Positions 5,552-13,553 are shown, numbered from the stretch's first letter. The stretch is 17,167 nucleotides of DNA from Oscillospiraceae bacterium (GCA_015065205.1 SVQS01000022.1:1-17167), one strand, 5' to 3'. Translations and numbers: made by a program. The notes: generated by a model not told the origin, from the sequence alone.

Positions 5552-6796
5552 ATGGCACGTTTGGTTTTTCACATCGACGTTAATAGCGCCTTTCTTTCAT
5601 GGGAAGCGACAAGGCGCGTAAAGAATGGCGAAGCGGATATTCGTCTCATTCCGTCTGCCATTGGCGGTGACAGAGAAAGCCGTCGCGGAGTTATTTTGGC
5701 GAAGTCCATTCCCGCAAAAAAATATGGCGTTAAGACGGGCGAACCGATTGCAATGGCTCTGCGCAAATGCCCTGATCTCTATATCACAAAGCCTGATTTT
5801 TCGCTTTACAGTCAATGCTCACACGCTTTTATGGACATTTGCCGCAAGTATGCGCCCGTGGTGGAGGTCTACTCGATTGACGAGTGCTTTCTTGATATGA
5901 GCGGTACCTCGCGGCTCTACCCCGATCCGATTGAAATTGCGCGAACCATCAAGGATGAAATTCGCGACACGCTCGGTTTTACTGTGAACGTTGGTATCGG
6001 TTCGAACAAACTGCTTGCCAAAATGGCGAGCGACTTTGAAAAACCCGATAAGGTTCATACGCTTTTTGCAGAAGAAATCCCTACAAAGATGTGGCCTCTC
6101 CCCGTCGACGCGCTCTTCTCGCTCGGGCGTGCGGCAGCAGAGAGACTGTACGGCATGCACATTCGCACCATTGGCGAGCTTGCCGCCATTGATGTGGCAG
6201 ATTTGCGCACGGTTTTTGGTGTAAAAATGGGCGAGCATCTGCACCGCTATGCCAACGGCATTGACACATCCCCCGTGCTCGCGGAGTCGGAAGAAGCCAA
6301 GGGCTATGGCAACTCCACGACCTTGGCAAAGGATCTGACCACCGCCGAGGAAGCTTACCCCATTTTGCTCTCGCTTGCCGATAGTTGTGCCTCTCGTATG
6401 CGCAATGATGGGCAAAAAGCGACCTGCGTGTCTGTTACCATTCGCGATACCGCTTTTCGCGACCGCTCACACCAGAAGCATCTTTCACACGCAACCGATA
6501 TCACATCCGAGATATACGAGGTCGCCTGCCGTTTGTTTGATGACCTTTGGGATAGAAAAGCTCCCTTGCGCTTGCTTGGAGTGTCGCTCTCGCAACTGAC
6601 GCGCGAGGATGCGGCACAGCTTTCGATGTTCCCTGACCCGAAGCGTGAACGTGAGCAGGAACTTGACCGCCTAATTGATGGGTTGCGCCATCGTTTTGGA
6701 TCAGATACGATTGTTCGCGGTTCCATTATGGAACAAAGCCGCCACGTTGGCAAAAAGCACAAAGCGGCACTTGATTTGGAGAATGAAAAAGAATAA
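5552..6796 (+). CDS. dinB: DNA polymerase IV (Y family, DinB)
   Basis: Error-prone translesion polymerase of 414 residues. The palm carries the metal-binding carboxylates D9 (HIDVNSAF) and D110-E111 (YSIDECFLDM). F14 is in the steric-gate position that excludes ribonucleotides. GIGSNKLLAKMASDFEKPD (148-166) is the conserved DinB thumb entry, and VFGVKMGEHLHRYANGID lies in the helix-hairpin-helix region. A beta-clamp binding pentapeptide QLSMF lies at 356-360, unusually placed before the C-terminal tail but typical of Clostridial DinB proteins. Start ATG at 5552 follows AAGGAGG at ideal spacing. The gene is 17 nt behind the Mur ligase and most likely in its transcript; no LexA-like box was recognised just upstream. 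It ends near a convergent terminator. Confidence 0.95.
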   Translation: MARLVFHIDVNSAFLSWEATRRVKNGEADIRLIPSAIGGDRESRRGVILAKSIPAKKYGVKTGEPIAMALRKCPDLYITKPDFSLYSQCSHAFMDICRKYAPVVEVYSIDECFLDMSGTSRLYPDPIEIARTIKDEIRDTLGFTVNVGIGSNKLLAKMASDFEKPDKVHTLFAEEIPTKMWPLPVDALFSLGRAAAERLYGMHIRTIGELAAIDVADLRTVFGVKMGEHLHRYANGIDTSPVLAESEEAKGYGNSTTLAKDLTTAEEAYPILLSLADSCASRMRNDGQKATCVSVTIRDTAFRDRSHQKHLSHATDITSEIYEVACRLFDDLWDRKAPLRLLGVSLSQLTREDAAQLSMFPDPKREREQELDRLIDGLRHRFGSDTIVRGSIMEQSRHVGKKHKAALDLENEKE

Positions 6797-6802
6797 TAAT
6801 AA

Positions 6803-6859
6803 CCCCCGCTTCAGCGTGATTTGTCCGTTATGGATATCGCGTTGTGCGGGGGGATTTTT
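6803..6859. terminator. Convergent (bidirectional) terminator hairpin
   Basis: CCCCCGC (6803-6809) pairs with GCGGGGG (6846-6852) across a 36-nt loop; plus-strand T run at 6855-6859, and flanking AATAATAAT/ATTATT-like sequence extends the symmetry. It separates dinB from the convergent radical SAM gene. The long loop makes this less certain than the other terminators here. Confidence 0.55.
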
Positions 6860-6860
6860 A

Positions 6861-8297
6861 TTATCGTAAAAAGGATGGCGGATTTTTATTTTCGTGTTGC
6901 ATAAAATCTGCCGCGAGCATTTCTTTCAGCTTGAAAACATCAATGTTCGCAACCGCTTCTTTTGCGTACTCCAAAAGGTAGCGGAAGGCATCGGGTTGGG
7001 AGATGCGTTGCAGGGGGCGTGTGTCATGCTCCTCTAAATAAAGACTCAAACCCTCCCAAAAGCGGAACGGTGACTCCGTCAGAGGGGTGAGGTACCACAA
7101 AGCGTGTGCAAAGCGACCGCTTTCGAGGTAACGGTCCAGCACCTCGGCGATATGAGTTAATCTTTGCATTTCCTCGTAGCGGATCCATTTGCTTTGCAGA
7201 ACGGTATAGGGGGGCGTTGGAAGATAACGGTATTCGTATTCTTCGGCGCGCTCGCGGAGCTCTGTTCCGTGGAGCAATTTGAGAAAGCCCAACTGAAGCA
7301 TATCCGAGGAACCGTAGGCATCGTCAAAAGATTTTGCAAAGGATTGGTAATCTTCATACGGAAGCCCTGCAATGAGGTCAAGGTGAACGTGGACATTCCC
7401 CACCTCGCGGATGCGCCTTGCGGCGTCAATCACCTTTTGGGCGTCAATATGACGTGAGGATGCAGCAAGCGTCTCCGTATTGGTGCTTTGGAGTCCGATT
7501 TCAAGCTGTACCTTCCCTTTTGGAAAACGCGAAAGGATATCAAAGCTTTCCTCGTTAAGGAGTGTAGCACAGATTTCAAAATGATAGCTTTTTGTGTATT
7601 TTTCGTCAAGAAGTGCGCGCCAGATAGCATTTGCACGGCGCATATCGGCATTGAAGGTACGGTCGACAAACTTGATGACCTTGCAGTTGGTAGAAAGTGT
7701 TTCAAAGGTTAGGAGCTCCTCGAGCGTTTGTTCTACGCTTTTGAATCGTACGCCGTGGGTTGCCGATGACAAGCAATAAGCGCAGGAATACGGGCATCCG
7801 CGTGAGGATTCGTAATATAGGATGCCGCCTGTTTCTTCATCCTTTCGGTAGTGCACGCCGGTATCGGCAAAGGTTACGGCATCATTTCCAAGAATACGGG
7901 AATATTCTCCTCCCCCCCTGATGGCTTGGCACAAGGAAAGCATTGTTTCCTCCCCCTCGCCGCGCACGATGGCATCTATCCAAGAGGAATTTTCAAAGCG
8001 ATCAAGTCCATAAGACACCTCGGGTCCACCGAGCACGATTTTACTCTCGGGCAACAAGCTTTTAAGCGTTTCGGCAAGAGCGAGCATCGGTTCAATGTTC
8101 CAAATATAGCAGGAGAAGCCGTAAATATCGGCTTTTTCGCGATGCAAGTGTTCTAAAATATGCGATGTGCGGTCACGCAGAGTGTGCTCTACGAGCACGA
8201 CCTCAAAGCCTGCACGCTCCAAAGGGTCGCGCAGACAGCGTATTGCCAAATTGGAATGCGAAAAAGAGCCGTTGATAGCGAACAATACGACCTTCAC
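6861..8297 (-). CDS. B12-binding-domain radical SAM protein (DUF4080 type)
   Basis: A 478-residue radical SAM enzyme with an N-terminal cobalamin-binding-like Rossmann domain (residues 1-130: VLFAINGSFSHSNLAIRCL, then IYGFSCYIWNI and KIVLGGPEVSYG). The 4Fe-4S cysteines that cleave S-adenosylmethionine are C168, C172 and C175 in SSRGCPYSCAYC. The core continues with KFVDRTFNAD, QLEIGLQSTN and HLDLIAGLPYED. The C-terminal third resembles DUF4080, seen in many anaerobe B12/radical SAM proteins of unknown substrate. The B12-pocket DxHxxG histidine motif is not evident, so actual cobalamin binding is uncertain. Start is GTG at 8297: AAAGGAGGG lies 6 nt upstream. It lies 37 nt behind the arylamine N-acetyltransferase gene and probably shares its transcript. 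The reaction is unknown. Confidence 0.9.
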   Translation of the reverse strand: MKVVLFAINGSFSHSNLAIRCLRDPLERAGFEVVLVEHTLRDRTSHILEHLHREKADIYGFSCYIWNIEPMLALAETLKSLLPESKIVLGGPEVSYGLDRFENSSWIDAIVRGEGEETMLSLCQAIRGGGEYSRILGNDAVTFADTGVHYRKDEETGGILYYESSRGCPYSCAYCLSSATHGVRFKSVEQTLEELLTFETLSTNCKVIKFVDRTFNADMRRANAIWRALLDEKYTKSYHFEICATLLNEESFDILSRFPKGKVQLEIGLQSTNTETLAASSRHIDAQKVIDAARRIREVGNVHVHLDLIAGLPYEDYQSFAKSFDDAYGSSDMLQLGFLKLLHGTELRERAEEYEYRYLPTPPYTVLQSKWIRYEEMQRLTHIAEVLDRYLESGRFAHALWYLTPLTESPFRFWEGLSLYLEEHDTRPLQRISQPDAFRYLLEYAKEAVANIDVFKLKEMLAADFMQHENKNPPSFLR

Positions 8298-8334
8298 ACG
8301 CTTCCCTCCTTTGATTTATCATTTGCTGTGGGTT

Positions 8335-9105
8335 TTATTTTTTGAATTGCCACTCAATGCCGAAGTCTCTCTTTAAGATCTCATAAAGTCGTGCATCGGT
8401 GATGTTTTCTTCAATGTGGATGAGTTCTCCGTTTTGGAAAACCTTATAGTCGCGGTCGTTGATGGCGCGGCGGCCGTCAGGCGTTTTAATTGCAACCATT
8501 GGCGACTTGTTAAAAGGAGACGCAGGGTGCTTTTCGCAATAGAACGATGGTTGGATAAAATCGATATCAAGCTGTTCCTCCTCGGTAAAGGAATAATAAG
8601 GCTTCCACTCTCCATCGACTTTTTCGCTCAATACCCAACCGAGAAAATCATCTTTTGAAAAACGGAACGTACCGTTGCTACATTCTTGCTCGATTTTCTC
8701 CTCCAAGAGAAGTGGAGAGCGCGGCGCCTCGATGCCGATACCGACCTCTATAACATAGCGTTTGCCCTCACATTGGGTAACAACAACGCGGTGGCGACGC
8801 ACAGGAATTTCCTTCTCCCCACGCAGAAATCTGCCGAGATAGCATTTTGTTTCAAAGCCGAGCGCGCGCAAAAGCATAGCAACAGCGCCGCCGAGTTCAA
8901 AGCAATATCCTCCACGGTGATTGGTAACGATTTTTTCATAAAGGGCTTCTTCCGATAGGTCAATCGGCACCTCATTCAGAATATCCAAATTCTCGTACGG
9001 AACAGTACAAATGTGTTTTTGTTGCAGTTCTTTTAAAAATTCGTATGTCTGCGATACATTCTCAAGGCGCATACCGATACGATTAAGATAGAGATCTACG
9101 TTCAT
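8335..9105 (-). CDS. Arylamine N-acetyltransferase with Cys-His-Glu triad
   Basis: A 256-residue cytosolic enzyme of the arylamine N-acetyltransferase (NAT) family, which transfers acetyl or acyl groups from CoA to arylamines, hydrazines or related amines through a cysteine intermediate. Visible: VPYENLDI (35-42), the nucleophile C68 in NHRGGYCFELGG, H105 in VRRHRVVV, and E120 in YVIEVGIG, where the family normally has Asp (DVGFG). A Cys-His-Glu NAT from Bacillus cereus (NAT3) is known to be active, so this need not be a dead enzyme. Start ATG at 9105 (MNVDLYL); GGAG lies about 8 nt upstream, and a promoter at 9136-9164 excludes the longer open frame reaching 9393. First gene of a two-gene unit with the radical SAM gene. 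Confidence 0.93.
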   Translation of the reverse strand: MNVDLYLNRIGMRLENVSQTYEFLKELQQKHICTVPYENLDILNEVPIDLSEEALYEKIVTNHRGGYCFELGGAVAMLLRALGFETKCYLGRFLRGEKEIPVRRHRVVVTQCEGKRYVIEVGIGIEAPRSPLLLEEKIEQECSNGTFRFSKDDFLGWVLSEKVDGEWKPYYSFTEEEQLDIDFIQPSFYCEKHPASPFNKSPMVAIKTPDGRRAINDRDYKVFQNGELIHIEENITDARLYEILKRDFGIEWQFKK

Positions 9106-9135
9106 TTTTCGTCTCCATTCTGTTACTTCCCAATT

Positions 9136-9164
9136 ATTATAGCACGAAAAACTAAAAAAGTAAA
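9136..9164 (-). promoter_or_regulatory. Sigma-A-like promoter of the NAT-radical SAM unit
   Basis: Minus strand: TTTACT (9164-9159), 17-nt spacer, TGC-TATAAT (9141-9136) with an extended -10. Transcription would start about 9129, 24 nt before the NAT ATG. The -35 overlaps the foot of the terminator hairpin of the upstream gene. Confidence 0.6.
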
Positions 9165-9190
9165 GAGGACGAGCTGTGTTCGTCCTCTTT
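9162..9190 (-). terminator. Rho-independent terminator after the P-loop ATPase gene
   Basis: An 11-bp stem AAAGAGGACGA (9162-9172) / TCGTCCTCTTT (9180-9190) with a 7-nt loop; on the minus strand it is followed by ACTTTTTTAG. It lies 12 nt past the stop at 9203 and isolates that gene from NAT. Confidence 0.88.
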
Positions 9191-9202
9191 TTATGGAAAA
9201 AA

Positions 9203-10285
9203 TCATTCTTTTTCTTCAAATAATTTCTTACAAAACTCTTTAGTAAAGGCTTCCTTTGATTCAAAATCCATTGCCGCAGAGTAAATGTCCTCAAGGCGAA
9301 AATGTGCCTTGCGCACCTTTTCGAGAGCATCCAAAGCCTCCCCTCGCAAAGCGCGGCTGATGCGGTCGATTGCGCGAAGCTCACGGCGCACACGCTTCAT
9401 AGATGCTGTATCGACGAATCGGCGCATAGAAATCTGGTGGTGTGGATAGTCACATTCTTCCTCGGGACAAACGACAAAGGCAATACCGCTGCCACAGAAA
9501 AACAGTCCATCTATTTTTTCGGCTTCAACGGGGTCGTGCGAGATGCGGATAGATAGGCGTTTTTCATTTGCGAGCTTGCCAAGCTCCAGCATCAAATACT
9601 GTGCCGCGCCATGACAATCGGCGATAACGTAAATTTCTTCCGCTTCATAAAAATAGGTATCAAGCCCTACCTCTCCACGCATACCGATAGAGTGAATCAG
9701 CGCGGGATCTGCCGAATACGCCTCTTCATCAGGCAGTTCTCGCAACAACTTTTGCGCGAGAGACGCAATCTTTTTTCGATTGATATGAGGGGCAACAAGT
9801 GAATCGCGATTGACGCGCATATCACCAAAACCGCTCAAATAACGGTATGCCCTTCGGTAAGCATCTCCCTTTTCTCGATTTAGCTGCTCGATCTCTACGC
9901 GACGCGCGGCAAGTGCATCGCTGTTCCAAAATTGACCAAGGTTGACGATATCCTCCCACGCGCCCGGACAAATGGGCTCAAAGAGATGGGGCGCGGTAGC
10001 ATCGAGGAGTGCTATACCCTCTCTCCCCTCTTTGGTAAGGATCACGGCATCGAGCGAATCTGGATCGGATGAGCAATAGATGTATTCACAGCTCCACCCC
10101 TCTCCGATAGCGCAATCAGATACATCGCGCAAAAAGCGACTCTTGCCTGTTCCGGGGCCACCCTTGATAGCCCATATGTGACCTATTCGTGAGGCGCGAA
10201 AGACCTGTTCGTAATAGCTGATAAATCCGGCTGTGCTGTTGGATGCGGCAAAATAGGCATCCTGACCTGTAGCTTTGATACTCAT
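9203..10285 (-). CDS. P-loop ATPase of the PRK06851 type, probable sporulation gene
   Basis: A 360-residue soluble P-loop NTPase resembling the Firmicute PRK06851 family, of unknown function. Walker A is GGPGTGKSR (42-50); it is followed by the family's characteristic YCSSDPDSLDAV (70-81), GIALLDATAPH (90-100) and PGAWEDIVNLGQFW (107-120). The second half (IYVIADCHGAA, GLFFCGSGIAFVVCPEEECDYPHHQ) is a degenerate second lobe without a clear Walker A. Start: ATG at 10285 (MSIKATGQ), chosen because GGGGGAGA lies 7-8 nt upstream; ATGs at 10291 and 10306 are alternatives, the former being too close to the SD. It is divergent from spoIIIAA and has a sigma-E-like promoter, so mother-cell expression is inferred. 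It is monocistronic, closed by the terminator at 9162-9190. Confidence 0.85.
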   Translation of the reverse strand: MSIKATGQDAYFAASNSTAGFISYYEQVFRASRIGHIWAIKGGPGTGKSRFLRDVSDCAIGEGWSCEYIYCSSDPDSLDAVILTKEGREGIALLDATAPHLFEPICPGAWEDIVNLGQFWNSDALAARRVEIEQLNREKGDAYRRAYRYLSGFGDMRVNRDSLVAPHINRKKIASLAQKLLRELPDEEAYSADPALIHSIGMRGEVGLDTYFYEAEEIYVIADCHGAAQYLMLELGKLANEKRLSIRISHDPVEAEKIDGLFFCGSGIAFVVCPEEECDYPHHQISMRRFVDTASMKRVRRELRAIDRISRALRGEALDALEKVRKAHFRLEDIYSAAMDFESKEAFTKEFCKKLFEEKE

Positions 10286-10315
10286 ACACATTCTCCCCCG
10301 TTTCATTTTGCTATT

Positions 10316-10343
10316 ATTGTATGCGGCACGATGGGAAATGTTC
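10316..10343 (-). promoter_or_regulatory. Sigma-E-like sporulation promoter for the P-loop ATPase gene
   Basis: Minus strand: GAACATT (10343-10337), 13-nt spacer, CATACAAT (10323-10316). The -10 matches the Bacillus sigma-E consensus CATACAnT exactly, and the -35 differs by one base from GAATATT. The spacing is at the short end of the usual range. The start would be roughly 10309, about 24 nt before the ATG at 10285. Confidence 0.55.
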
Positions 10344-10361
10344 TACTTTTTAGAGTTTTTG

Positions 10362-10369
10362 CATATAGT
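10362..10369 (+). promoter_or_regulatory. Candidate sigma-E -10 element of the spoIIIA operon
   Basis: CATATAGT matches 7 of 8 positions of CATACAnT and lies 25 nt before the spoIIIAA start, with the AGGAGAGAG ribosome binding site between. No convincing -35 is seen 13-15 nt upstream, so the assignment rests on position and on the known sigma-E control of spoIIIA in Bacillus. Confidence 0.35.
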
Positions 10370-10393
10370 AAATCAAAAACCTGAGGAGAGAGA

Positions 10394-11320
10394 ATGCAGA
10401 ATATTCAAATTGCATACAAGCAGTCCTCCCTGCCCGCTGTTTTGCGAGGATGTTTGCCATCGCACCTCACTGATGCGATCCTACGCACGGGGGCGAGCCC
10501 GATCGAAGAGATTCGTCTGCACCGTGGGCGAATTCTCACCGTCACCTCACGACAAAAAAATCTCGGGTGCGGTGTTGTAGTCGGTGAGCGTGAAATACAG
10601 GATATTTTCAGCCGTATGTGCGGCGGCTCACTCTATGCGTATGAACAGACTATCCGTCAGGGCTATATTCCCCTTGAGGGCGGTATTCGCGTGGGCGTTT
10701 GCGGAAGTGCCGCTTGTGAGGATGGCAAAATCATTGGCGTACACAACATAACAGGTTTGATGATACGCATTCCGCACGCAATTTCGGTTGATACCGCTAC
10801 CCTATTACACACTTTTTTTGCCGATCGCTCGCAACGAGGAATGTTGATATATGCCCCTCCGGGTGTTGGAAAAACCACACTTTTGCGCGCCATTGCAAAG
10901 GATGTTGCTTCTCCTCAATATGGACGACACACCGTGATTGTGGACACACGCGGTGAATTGAACGTGGAATTGAACGATTCCTCGCTTAATCTTGACATTA
11001 TGAGTGGCTATCCCCGTGACGTAGGCATTGAAATTGCCGTACGAACTTTGGGTGCACAGCTCATTGTTTGCGATGAGATTGGCGGTATGGCAGATGCGCG
11101 TGCCACGCTTGGAGCGGCAAATTGCGGTGTTCCCTTAATTGCTTCGGCACACGCTGCATCCGTCCAAGAGCTTTTGGAACGCCCCGCAATAGCACTTTTG
11201 CATCGGGCACACGTGTTTGGAAGATACGTAGGGCTTTTGCGCCGCAACACTCGAGGATTTGAGTATGATATTACCGAGTGGCATAACGTTTACAGAGAAA
11301 AAGGAGCGACAAAATGTTAA
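10394..11320 (+). CDS. spoIIIAA: Stage III sporulation protein AA, ATPase
   Basis: A 308-residue cytosolic ATPase of the mother cell, thought to power or assemble the SpoIIIA-SpoIIQ transenvelope channel; related to secretion ATPases. Walker A APPGVGKTT spans 154-162 and Walker B LIVCDEIG 223-230 (D227, E228). VDTRGELN (183-190) and GYPRD (205-209) follow the usual SpoIIIAA order, and the N-terminal half has the conserved GGIRVGVCG (96-104). Length is normal for the family. Start ATG at 10394 with GAGGAGAGAGA upstream. First gene of the operon; it overlaps spoIIIAB by 7 nt. Confidence 0.96.
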   Translation: MQNIQIAYKQSSLPAVLRGCLPSHLTDAILRTGASPIEEIRLHRGRILTVTSRQKNLGCGVVVGEREIQDIFSRMCGGSLYAYEQTIRQGYIPLEGGIRVGVCGSAACEDGKIIGVHNITGLMIRIPHAISVDTATLLHTFFADRSQRGMLIYAPPGVGKTTLLRAIAKDVASPQYGRHTVIVDTRGELNVELNDSSLNLDIMSGYPRDVGIEIAVRTLGAQLIVCDEIGGMADARATLGAANCGVPLIASAHAASVQELLERPAIALLHRAHVFGRYVGLLRRNTRGFEYDITEWHNVYREKGATKC

Positions 11321-11784
11321 AATTGTTTGGTGCCTTACTTATTCTCTCGGTTGGTATTTTTGCCGCCTTTGTTTCGGTACAATATGAAAAAAAGAGGCTT
11401 ACGGTTGTGGACGGTTGGATCGACCTCATCCTTTACATTCGGGGGCAGATCGATTGCTACCTGATGCCTCTTGATGATATTCTTTCGGGTGGAGACCGCG
11501 CACTTTTTGAGGCTTGTATGTCTCCTTCAAATGCGGCGGATCTACCTGCCATTCTGGATGCCTCGGGAATCTATCTTGACGGCGATGCCAAGAGAACCCT
11601 GGAAAGCTTTGTGCGAGAAATTGGTGCAGGATATCGCGAAGAACAACTCAAGCGTTGTGATTTTTTCATTTCCTCTTTACGTACACAGCGAGAGCGAATT
11701 GCCGCCGTTCTGCCAATGCGCACTCGTCTTTGTGCAACGCTTTGCATCTGCCTATCCCTTGCAACAGCTATTCTTTTATGGTAA
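11314..11784 (+). CDS. spoIIIAB: Stage III sporulation protein AB
   Basis: A 156-residue membrane protein with one N-terminal segment (about 2-21), a helical soluble domain and a C-terminal hydrophobic segment (about 138-156), the topology of SpoIIIAB, which resembles GspF-like platform proteins. Visible family features are the early VQYEKKRL after the first segment and a YLMPLDDIL stretch. Start ATG at 11314, inside the end of spoIIIAA, with AAAGGAGCG upstream. Identity rests on topology, length and position between AA and AC. Confidence 0.9.
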   Translation: MLKLFGALLILSVGIFAAFVSVQYEKKRLTVVDGWIDLILYIRGQIDCYLMPLDDILSGGDRALFEACMSPSNAADLPAILDASGIYLDGDAKRTLESFVREIGAGYREEQLKRCDFFISSLRTQRERIAAVLPMRTRLCATLCICLSLATAILLW

Positions 11785-11808
11785 ATTATAAAGATTCGGA
11801 GAAACAAG

Positions 11809-12003
11809 ATGGATATTTCCTTGATTATAAAAATTGCAGGCATCGGTATGCTCGTATCGGTCGCCTCACAGATTTTGAGTAAAAGCGGACGTGACGAGCA
11901 AGCGATGCTTGTAACGATTGCAGGAATTATTGCGGCTTTAATGCTCCTTATCTCCCAAATCAGTGAGCTGTTTGATATGATCGTTTCGGCCTTTGGAATG
12001 TAA
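11809..12003 (+). CDS. spoIIIAC: Stage III sporulation protein AC
   Basis: A 64-residue integral membrane protein with two transmembrane segments (about 4-23 and 32-56) joined by the conserved polar turn SKSGRDEQA. This size and the loop are diagnostic of SpoIIIAC. It follows spoIIIAB after 24 nt with CGGAGAAA as ribosome binding site, and precedes spoIIIAD by 2 nt. It is a component of the mother-cell membrane base of the SpoIIIA channel. Confidence 0.94.
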   Translation: MDISLIIKIAGIGMLVSVASQILSKSGRDEQAMLVTIAGIIAALMLLISQISELFDMIVSAFGM

Positions 12004-12005
12004 AA

Positions 12006-12398
12006 ATGACAGCTCTTAAGTTATGCATGGTAGCGCTTTTGGTTTTGGCAAGCTCCACTGTCATCAAGCAATGGAAATCCGATTTTTTGCCCCTTGTACG
12101 CATTGGCACTGTGGTTTTGTTTGGTACACTTTTGATTGCAAGCGCACAGCCTCTTTTGTCTTTGGTGAACACATTGGGCGAAGGCGCGGGAACTTCGGGC
12201 TACATCGAAACGATACTCAAGGGTCTCGGGATCGTCATTTTGACGCAAATCTCGTCGGATATTTGTCGGGATAGCGGTGAGAGCACCCTTGCCGGACACA
12301 TTGAAACGGTTGGTAAATTGGAGCTTTTGCTTTTGTGTATTCCCCTGATTGGGGAAATTCTTGCCACAGCCGAAAAGCTCTTGGAGATGGGAGGATAA
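12006..12398 (+). CDS. spoIIIAD: Stage III sporulation protein AD
   Basis: A 130-residue polytopic membrane protein with hydrophobic segments near 3-20, 30-50, 70-83 and 105-122. ILTQISSDICRDSGESTLAGHIETVGKLELL (78-108) is the conserved core shared with SpoIIIAC/AD relatives. The start is 2 nt after the spoIIIAC stop without a strong ribosome binding site, so translation is probably coupled. Normal family length. Confidence 0.94.
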   Translation: MTALKLCMVALLVLASSTVIKQWKSDFLPLVRIGTVVLFGTLLIASAQPLLSLVNTLGEGAGTSGYIETILKGLGIVILTQISSDICRDSGESTLAGHIETVGKLELLLLCIPLIGEILATAEKLLEMGG

Positions 12399-12401
12399 CA
12401 A

Positions 12402-13550
12402 ATGATAAAACGCTTGCTATTTTGTTTTTGTTACCTTTTTGTCCTGTTGTTTCTTCTCTCACCTGCCGTTTGGGCAGATGAAAAAAAAGAGGCAGAAACA
12501 CTGCCGGACGTCTACCAAGACCTTTTGAACAGTCTGCCGCCGTCGATTTTAGAGAGAGTCCCCGAGGGGACTCTTTCCAATCAAACGGATGATGTGGGCA
12601 ATGCCGTGGGAGAGATGAGTAGCTTTTCTTACCTCTTGCAAACGGTTCTCTCGTTGGTGGGACTTAGGCTCGGAGACTGCCTTAAGCTGTTGTGCTCGGT
12701 GGTGGGGATTTTGATTTTATCTTCTATTTGTCGCACCTTCTGTGCCTCACTCAAAAAGCCCGAGCTCGCTCGCGCCTTTTCGTTTATGATCACACTGATT
12801 ATCACCGTTACCATTTTTGCTACGGGATTTGGAACGATCGAGAGCACGGTTTCTTATTTTGGGACGCTAAACGCCTTTACTTCTGCCTCTGTTCCCTTAA
12901 TGGGGAGTCTTTATATTATGGGGGGCAATGCCGCGGCGGCTGTTGCCACCTCGGCAGGGCTTTCCTTGTTTATGACTGTACTCGAAGAAATCGTGGGACA
13001 AAGCATTGTGCCCTTTTGCGGAATTTGCCTGGCACTCGCGCTCATTGGTGCATGTGAGGGTGGACCTCGCTTGGGTGGACTGTTGACAAGCCTGAAAAAA
13101 AATTACACCTTGATGCTTTCCTTTTTTATGATGCTGCTCTTGGCAATGCTGGGCTCCCAAACCATTTTGGGGGCGAGCAAGGATACCCTTGCTATGCGAA
13201 GCGCAAAATTTGCAGCCGGAAGTATGATTCCCGTAGTGGGCGGCTCGGTTGCCGAGCTTTTGCGCTCGGTAAGCGCGAGCGTTGGCTATATGCGTAGTGC
13301 GGTTGGCATTTGCGGTGTTCTTTTGCTACTGCTTTTGATGCTTCCTACGCTTGTGGAGCTTCTTTTAGCGCGTGCGACTTGGCAGATATGCTCCTTTTTT
13401 GCCGAAATTTTGGGCTGTGACGGCGAAAAACGCTTGCTTGACGAATTCGCCTCTATTAACGGATACCTCATTGCGGCAGTTGCCATTTGCTCATCGGTGC
13501 TCTTTCTCACCTTTACCCTCTTTACTCATTGCGCCACCGCGCTCGCTTGA
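12402..13550 (+). CDS. spoIIIAE: Stage III sporulation protein AE
   Basis: A 382-residue membrane protein with a cleavable-looking signal peptide (residues 1-25, ending AVWA before DEKKE), an acidic linker and then about seven to eight hydrophobic segments, as in SpoIIIAE, the largest membrane part of the SpoIIIA channel. The SLYIMGGNAAAAVATSAGLSLF region and the KLAAGSMIPVVGG-like AKFAAGSMIPVVGGSVAE (268-285) are conserved family stretches. Start ATG at 12402 with GGGAGGATA upstream, 3 nt after the spoIIIAD stop. An 8-bp hairpin lies inside the gene at 12555-12574. Confidence 0.95.
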   Translation: MIKRLLFCFCYLFVLLFLLSPAVWADEKKEAETLPDVYQDLLNSLPPSILERVPEGTLSNQTDDVGNAVGEMSSFSYLLQTVLSLVGLRLGDCLKLLCSVVGILILSSICRTFCASLKKPELARAFSFMITLIITVTIFATGFGTIESTVSYFGTLNAFTSASVPLMGSLYIMGGNAAAAVATSAGLSLFMTVLEEIVGQSIVPFCGICLALALIGACEGGPRLGGLLTSLKKNYTLMLSFFMMLLLAMLGSQTILGASKDTLAMRSAKFAAGSMIPVVGGSVAELLRSVSASVGYMRSAVGICGVLLLLLLMLPTLVELLLARATWQICSFFAEILGCDGEKRLLDEFASINGYLIAAVAICSSVLFLTFTLFTHCATALA

Positions 13551-13553
13551 CCT

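Noticed and set aside
5819..6415. 198-codon minus-strand open frame opposite dinB
   Set aside because: Antisense shadow of a conserved coding region; no start signals or recognisable motif.
9106..9393. N-terminal extension of the NAT open frame
   Set aside because: It crosses the NAT promoter and the upstream gene's terminator; the conserved NAT N-terminus begins at 9105.
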